Shown here one piece after another: positions 6,592 through 8,314 of a stretch of DNA of 8,314 nt. Each line of letters starts with the position of its first letter. Positions within the stretch are counted from its first letter, which is position 1. A program made the translations under genes and the position numbers. Origin of the DNA: Phycisphaerae bacterium. GTDB lineage: Bacteria; Planctomycetota; Phycisphaerae; Phycisphaerales; UBA1924. The stretch spans positions 1-8,314 of the forward strand of contig JAEUIX010000140.1 in NCBI GenBank assembly GCA_016794945.1, in the 5' to 3' direction. The notes under the pieces were generated by a model. It saw only the letters and a program-made list of their open reading frames with translations. It had not been told where the DNA came from and searched no databases.

Positions 6592-8043
6592 GTGGTGAAT
6601 CGGCTTGTACCCGCGGCAACGTTGGTCCTCGCGACGGTCTGCATGGGCGCTTGCCCCGCGTCGCTCTCGGCGGCGCCGTCCGCGGCGCCGTCCGCCGACA
6701 CCTCCCGGAGTGCCGTCGAGGCCGTGCTGGCCGAGATGCAGGCGGCGGTGCTCGCCGGGGACATTCCCGGCTACCTGAAGCATGTCGCCACCGACGACCC
6801 GATCTTCCGCAAGGAGCAGGAGAACTGGGCGGCGGACCTGGAGAAGTTCAAGCCCGCGCAGTTCATCCTGGCGATCCGGCCTGACCCGTCGCCGACTCCG
6901 GACCCGGCACCCGCGCCTGAGGGTGACGCCAAGCAGCCGGCCGCGCCCTCGCCCGAGCAGCTCTGGAAGGACCGCCCGGCCGAGTTCGGCCCGACGCGCG
7001 CCCGGTTCACGCTGACCATGACGTGGATGATGCCCCAGACCGAGAACGATGCGGGTCCGCAGGGCAAGGGCGGGCGGACGCGCACGGTCGAGTACCCCGT
7101 CGTCTTCGAGCGAGCCGCCGACGGCCGCTGGCTGTTCAAGGGTGAAGAATGGCAGGTGATGGAACTGAAGCCCGGCGCCGAGGGCGCGCCCGACGGCTTT
7201 GCGGGTGTCCGGGTGAAGTACGACCCCGGCCTGGAGGGCATGGCCAAGGCCGTGATCGCGGCGATGCCCGAGGTCCGGGCGCACGTCGACGAGGGCTTCG
7301 AGCAGCGGATCGACCGCGTGCAGGAGGTCAAGCTCTACGGTTCGATGGCGCACCTGCAGGCGTCGATCTACCTGTCGTACAGCGACTCGCTCGGCGGGTG
7401 GAACGAGCCGCACGAGTCCATCAAGCTGCTGGGGCGTGCAGGCAGACAGGGCGGCGCGGGCCTCAAGACCGTGATGGCCCACGAGTACGGGCACGTCGCC
7501 ACCTTCGAATTCGGCGAGAAGGCCACGGACGCGCCGTGGTGGGTCCTCGAAGGCGTGGCCGATCTGGCCGCCGCGAAATTCCGCACCAACCCCGTCGAGC
7601 GGGTCAACGCGATCGTGCACGGCTGGGCCCGGCGCGGCCGGCTCGCCAAGTGGGAGGACATCACCGACTTCCGCAACACCAAGGGCGCGCTCATGGGCAA
7701 CGTCTACACCCAGGGCGAGCACATGATGCTCTACGTGTCCGATCGTTTCGGGCGTGCCAAGCGCAACGCATGGCTGCGGGCCATGGCCGCCGGAAAGACC
7801 ATCGATCAGGCGACGCGCGACGCCCTGGGTCTGTCGTTCGCCGACCTGGACGCCGATTGGCGCGCCGAGATCGACCGTCGCGTCAAGGCCGAGGACGAGG
7901 CCAAGGCCAGGGAACCGGCCGAGCCCGGCGAGCCGGGCGCTCCGCCGCAGGCGCCCAAGGCCCCCGCGGGAGAGGATCTCACGCCCCCCGGCAAGCCGAA
8001 GATGACGCCCGAGCAGCCACGCGAAGTTCCGCGCGCTGGTTGA
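6592..8043 (+). CDS. Exported protein with NTF2-like domain and gluzincin (peptidase MA-like) domain
   Basis: The 483-residue product starts at one of two adjacent GTG codons behind an SD. Its signal peptide (about 1-30) is followed by Ser/Ala/Pro; CMGAC could be a weak lipobox, but Met at -3 is unusual, so a signal peptidase I site near SLSA or APSA is as likely. Residues about 38-205 resemble an NTF2/SnoaL-like fold (AVEAVLAEMQAAVLAGDIPGYL at the start, DGRWLFKGEEW at the end), interrupted by a Pro-rich insert at about 98-124. Residues about 209-410 form a zinc-peptidase domain: VMAHEYGHV gives HEXXH at 297-301, and WWVLEGVADLAA gives the third ligand Glu320, 19 residues after the second His, as in gluzincins of the peptidase MA-like family. 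The last 70 residues are a charged helix, then a Pro-rich tail. All metal ligands and the catalytic Glu298 are kept, so hydrolytic activity is possible; the substrate is unknown. It probably acts in the periplasm or at the cell surface. Confidence 0.88.
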   Translation: MVNRLVPAATLVLATVCMGACPASLSAAPSAAPSADTSRSAVEAVLAEMQAAVLAGDIPGYLKHVATDDPIFRKEQENWAADLEKFKPAQFILAIRPDPSPTPDPAPAPEGDAKQPAAPSPEQLWKDRPAEFGPTRARFTLTMTWMMPQTENDAGPQGKGGRTRTVEYPVVFERAADGRWLFKGEEWQVMELKPGAEGAPDGFAGVRVKYDPGLEGMAKAVIAAMPEVRAHVDEGFEQRIDRVQEVKLYGSMAHLQASIYLSYSDSLGGWNEPHESIKLLGRAGRQGGAGLKTVMAHEYGHVATFEFGEKATDAPWWVLEGVADLAAAKFRTNPVERVNAIVHGWARRGRLAKWEDITDFRNTKGALMGNVYTQGEHMMLYVSDRFGRAKRNAWLRAMAAGKTIDQATRDALGLSFADLDADWRAEIDRRVKAEDEAKAREPAEPGEPGAPPQAPKAPAGEDLTPPGKPKMTPEQPREVPRAG

Positions 8044-8068
8044 TCGGTCCATGCAGTGCAGCCGATCA
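8041..8068. terminator. Hairpin in the convergent gap, spanning both stop codons
   Basis: TGATCGG (8041-8047) and CCGATCA (8062-8068) form a perfect 7-bp inverted repeat around a 14-base loop. The outer three bases of the left arm are the TGA of the plus-strand gene, and those of the right arm are the TGA of the minus-strand gene. The location suggests a shared two-way terminator or mRNA 3'-end structure. There is no T tract on either side, so it is not a classical intrinsic terminator. Confidence 0.4.
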
Positions 8069-8314
8069 GTGCCCGCCGTGGCCCTGCGCCGCCGCGGGCT
8101 TGTCACCGTGCGCCGGTGCCGGCGCCGCATCCTTCGCGGGTTTCGGTGTTGGCTCGGGCTCGACGGGGTGCGGCGGCGGAAGTCCCATGAGCGCCGCCTT
8201 GCCCTCGCCCTCGTAGCTCCGCGTCGGCGGCGACTTGAGCAGCACGAACCCCCAGACCCACAGCGCGTTGAACGCGGTCATGATCGCCGCCCAGCCGATC
8301 GTCTGCCGCGTGCC
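8066..8314 (-). CDS. 3' end of a small membrane protein gene (partial)
   Basis: The frame is open from the right edge of the window to a TGA at 8066-8068, giving at least 82 residues. The visible part begins GTRQTIGWAAIMTAFNALWV and continues GFVLLKSPP, which reads as one membrane helix already under way at the edge. A soluble tail of about 50 residues follows, rich in Pro, Ala, Lys and Glu and ending in a His/Gly-rich stretch (HGDKPAAAQGHGGH). An ATG at 8281 would start in the middle of the hydrophobic stretch and has no SD, so the gene most likely begins beyond the window. I do not recognise the family. It converges with the peptidase gene, with 22 bp between the stop codons. Confidence 0.65.
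   Translation of the reverse strand, partial: GTRQTIGWAAIMTAFNALWVWGFVLLKSPPTRSYEGEGKAALMGLPPPHPVEPEPTPKPAKDAAPAPAHGDKPAAAQGHGGH

Overview
The window is a very GC-rich (visibly around 70%) bacterial stretch that is almost fully coding, with genes on both strands. High GC, alanine/proline/arginine-rich tails, several exported proteins and patchy Shine-Dalgarno (SD) use suggest a planctomycete, perhaps of the class Phycisphaerae. This is inference from style and protein families; no rRNA or other phylogenetic marker is present to confirm it.

Layout. Positions 1-2105 (+) hold the double GTPase Der (EngA), cut at its 5' end by the window edge inside the first P-loop and carrying a C-terminal extension of about 210 residues. 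At 2145-3230 (+) is tryptophanyl-tRNA synthetase (trpS), 39 bp downstream and probably co-transcribed. At 3276-4085 (+) is an unrecognised exported protein with a C-terminal membrane anchor; its -10-like box is placed so that the mRNA may be leaderless. A 118-bp convergent junction (4086-4203) holds a GC-rich hairpin and an unusual pyrimidine-rich tract. At 4204-5031 (-) is an exported protein with two tandem FKBP prolyl isomerase domains. A divergent intergenic region (5032-5245) carries a promoter-like box for each side. At 5246-6517 (+) is a GT4-type glycosyltransferase, and at 6592-8043 (+) an exported protein joining an NTF2-like domain to an HEXXH zinc peptidase domain. A 22-bp convergent gap with a hairpin overlapping both stop codons leads to the 3' end of a small membrane protein gene on the minus strand (8066 to beyond the window edge).

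How they work together. Der and TrpRS are translation housekeeping genes (ribosome assembly, tRNA charging). The other genes act at or beyond the inner membrane: protein folding, cell-surface glycan synthesis, and exported or anchored proteins of unknown role. Strand switches and separate promoter-like boxes argue that these are independent transcription units rather than one pathway. I see no mobile element, CRISPR array, tRNA, rRNA, riboswitch or defence cassette, and no convincing new multi-gene system. The most interesting items are local: the Der tail, the recurring TACNNT boxes with a possible leaderless gene, the odd intergenic tract, the EX7Q glycosyltransferase variant, the peptidase fusion and the stop-codon hairpin.
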